A stretch of 64,000 bases of DNA, from the NCBI GenBank assembly GCA_920105625.2, contig OV050032.1:92488542-92552541 (forward strand), read 5' to 3'. The notes under the pieces are model-generated. The model was not told the DNA's origin and did no database searches. It was given only the letters and a program-made list of their open reading frames with translations. Below are positions 63,928 to 64,000 of the stretch, piece by piece. Every line of letters begins with the position of its first letter. The stretch's first letter is position 1. The position numbers were made by a program, and so were the translations under genes. The DNA is from Clusia tigrina (lineage: Eukaryota; Arthropoda; Insecta; Diptera; Clusiidae).

Positions 63928-64000
63928 GTGTTTGATTTGGGACTCAAGGGTAGCATAGGTTTGAGCTATAGATTAAATTGACAAGAGGTGCAAGTACTTT
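63928..64000 (+). repeat. Partial monomer at the right edge
   Basis: This is the first 73 bases of a monomer with cataggtttgagctatag, the second type of the flank module. The array, and probably a sixth copy of the module, continues past the window. Confidence 0.95.

Larger units (their letters stand above)
1..64000 (+). repeat. 196-bp satellite DNA array filling the window
   Basis: The same 196-bp unit repeats from the first to the last base, always in one orientation. With gtgtttgatttggg as position 1, landmarks are an XhoI-type ctcgag at 62-67, caaaatttcaaggtttt at 81-97, cgctccagtaaaaa near 102-115, ttgcaaactttgatagg at 134-150, ggacgtaccgtatag near 155-169 and ttagggccatttgaag at 173-188. 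I count 326 full monomers between 57 and 63927; nearly all are exactly 196 bp and the exceptions have small indels listed separately. Five CpG dinucleotides occur per consensus monomer, at 39, 64, 102, 158 and 163. There is no unique spacer anywhere, so the whole window is non-genic. Satellites of this size in long HOR arrays are typical of centromeric or pericentromeric heterochromatin; that location is an inference. I do not recognise the family. Confidence 0.98.

Noticed and set aside
1..64000. Hundreds of 61-83 codon open frames on the + strand and 66-75 codon frames on the - strand
   Set aside because: They repeat with the 196-bp period, begin mostly at a GTG inside the repeat, shift frame at each monomer and are broken by many single-base changes (for example gattgacaag creates a stop). 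They follow from the satellite sequence and are not genes.
1..64000. TTAGGG in each monomer (gttagggcc), like a vertebrate telomere repeat
   Set aside because: It occurs once per 196 bp and never in tandem, so it is a chance hexamer within the monomer.
1..64000. CRISPR array or bacterial repeat system
   Set aside because: There is no repeat-spacer alternation: the whole unit is repeated, variation is scattered single-base change, and there are no cas genes.
1..64000. CENP-B box
   Set aside because: I looked for the 17-bp pattern with its ttcg and cggg cores and saw none on either strand in the consensus or in the variants I read. Absence does not argue against a centromere, since many lineages lack it.
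1..64000. Transposon or retroelement insertion within the array
   Set aside because: Monomer spacing is continuous across all 326 units. The largest deviations are -8 and +7 bp, which leaves no room for an insertion.
1..64000. Naming the species or a known satellite family
   Set aside because: The composition and monomer size would suit a plant centromeric satellite, but I do not recognise the sequence; a database search of the 196-bp consensus would be needed to decide.

Overview
The window is a single uninterrupted satellite DNA array. From end to end it is a head-to-tail tandem repeat of one 196-bp monomer (about 38% G+C). Taking the GTG of gtgtttgatttggg as monomer position 1, I count 326 complete monomers (57 to 63927), a 56-bp partial monomer at the left edge and a 73-bp partial one at the right edge. 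All lie in the same orientation. I see no unique sequence, gene, RNA gene, transposon, CRISPR array or inverted segment. The open frames are by-products of the repeat: each monomer gives a 61-codon frame from that GTG to the TGA at monomer positions 184-186, and because 196 is not a multiple of 3 the frame shifts at every monomer.

The source is almost certainly a eukaryotic chromosome, with centromeric or other constitutive heterochromatin the likeliest setting: a nucleosome-sized monomer, hundreds of same-strand copies, multi-monomer higher-order repeats (HORs) and transition variants at CpG sites. A plant is my guess, but I do not recognise the monomer and cannot name a taxon.

Layout. (1) 57-9656, left flank: irregular up to about 3.8 kb, then a mosaic 10-monomer HOR. 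(2) About 9.65-35.5 kb, core: a family of HORs sharing marked monomer types. It holds a 10-mer pair (9853-13577), a transition (13578-15144), an 8-mer HOR of about 1568 bp (16125-25531) interrupted by a 5-monomer block, two nearly identical 20-mers of 3920 bp (25336-29255 and 29256-33175), and a shoulder to 35527. (3) About 35.5-64 kb, right flank: monomer types like the left flank, in HORs of 3, 6/8, 9, 12 and 15 monomers, each present about twice. A module of four marked monomers recurs in both flanks and is missing from the core, which suggests a more recently amplified core inside an older array.

No genes work together here. The biological interest is in array evolution (unequal crossover, segmental duplication, conversion) and possible centromere function. 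HOR boundaries come from reading shared variants by eye and comparing exact spacings. They are good to about one monomer and are not an alignment.
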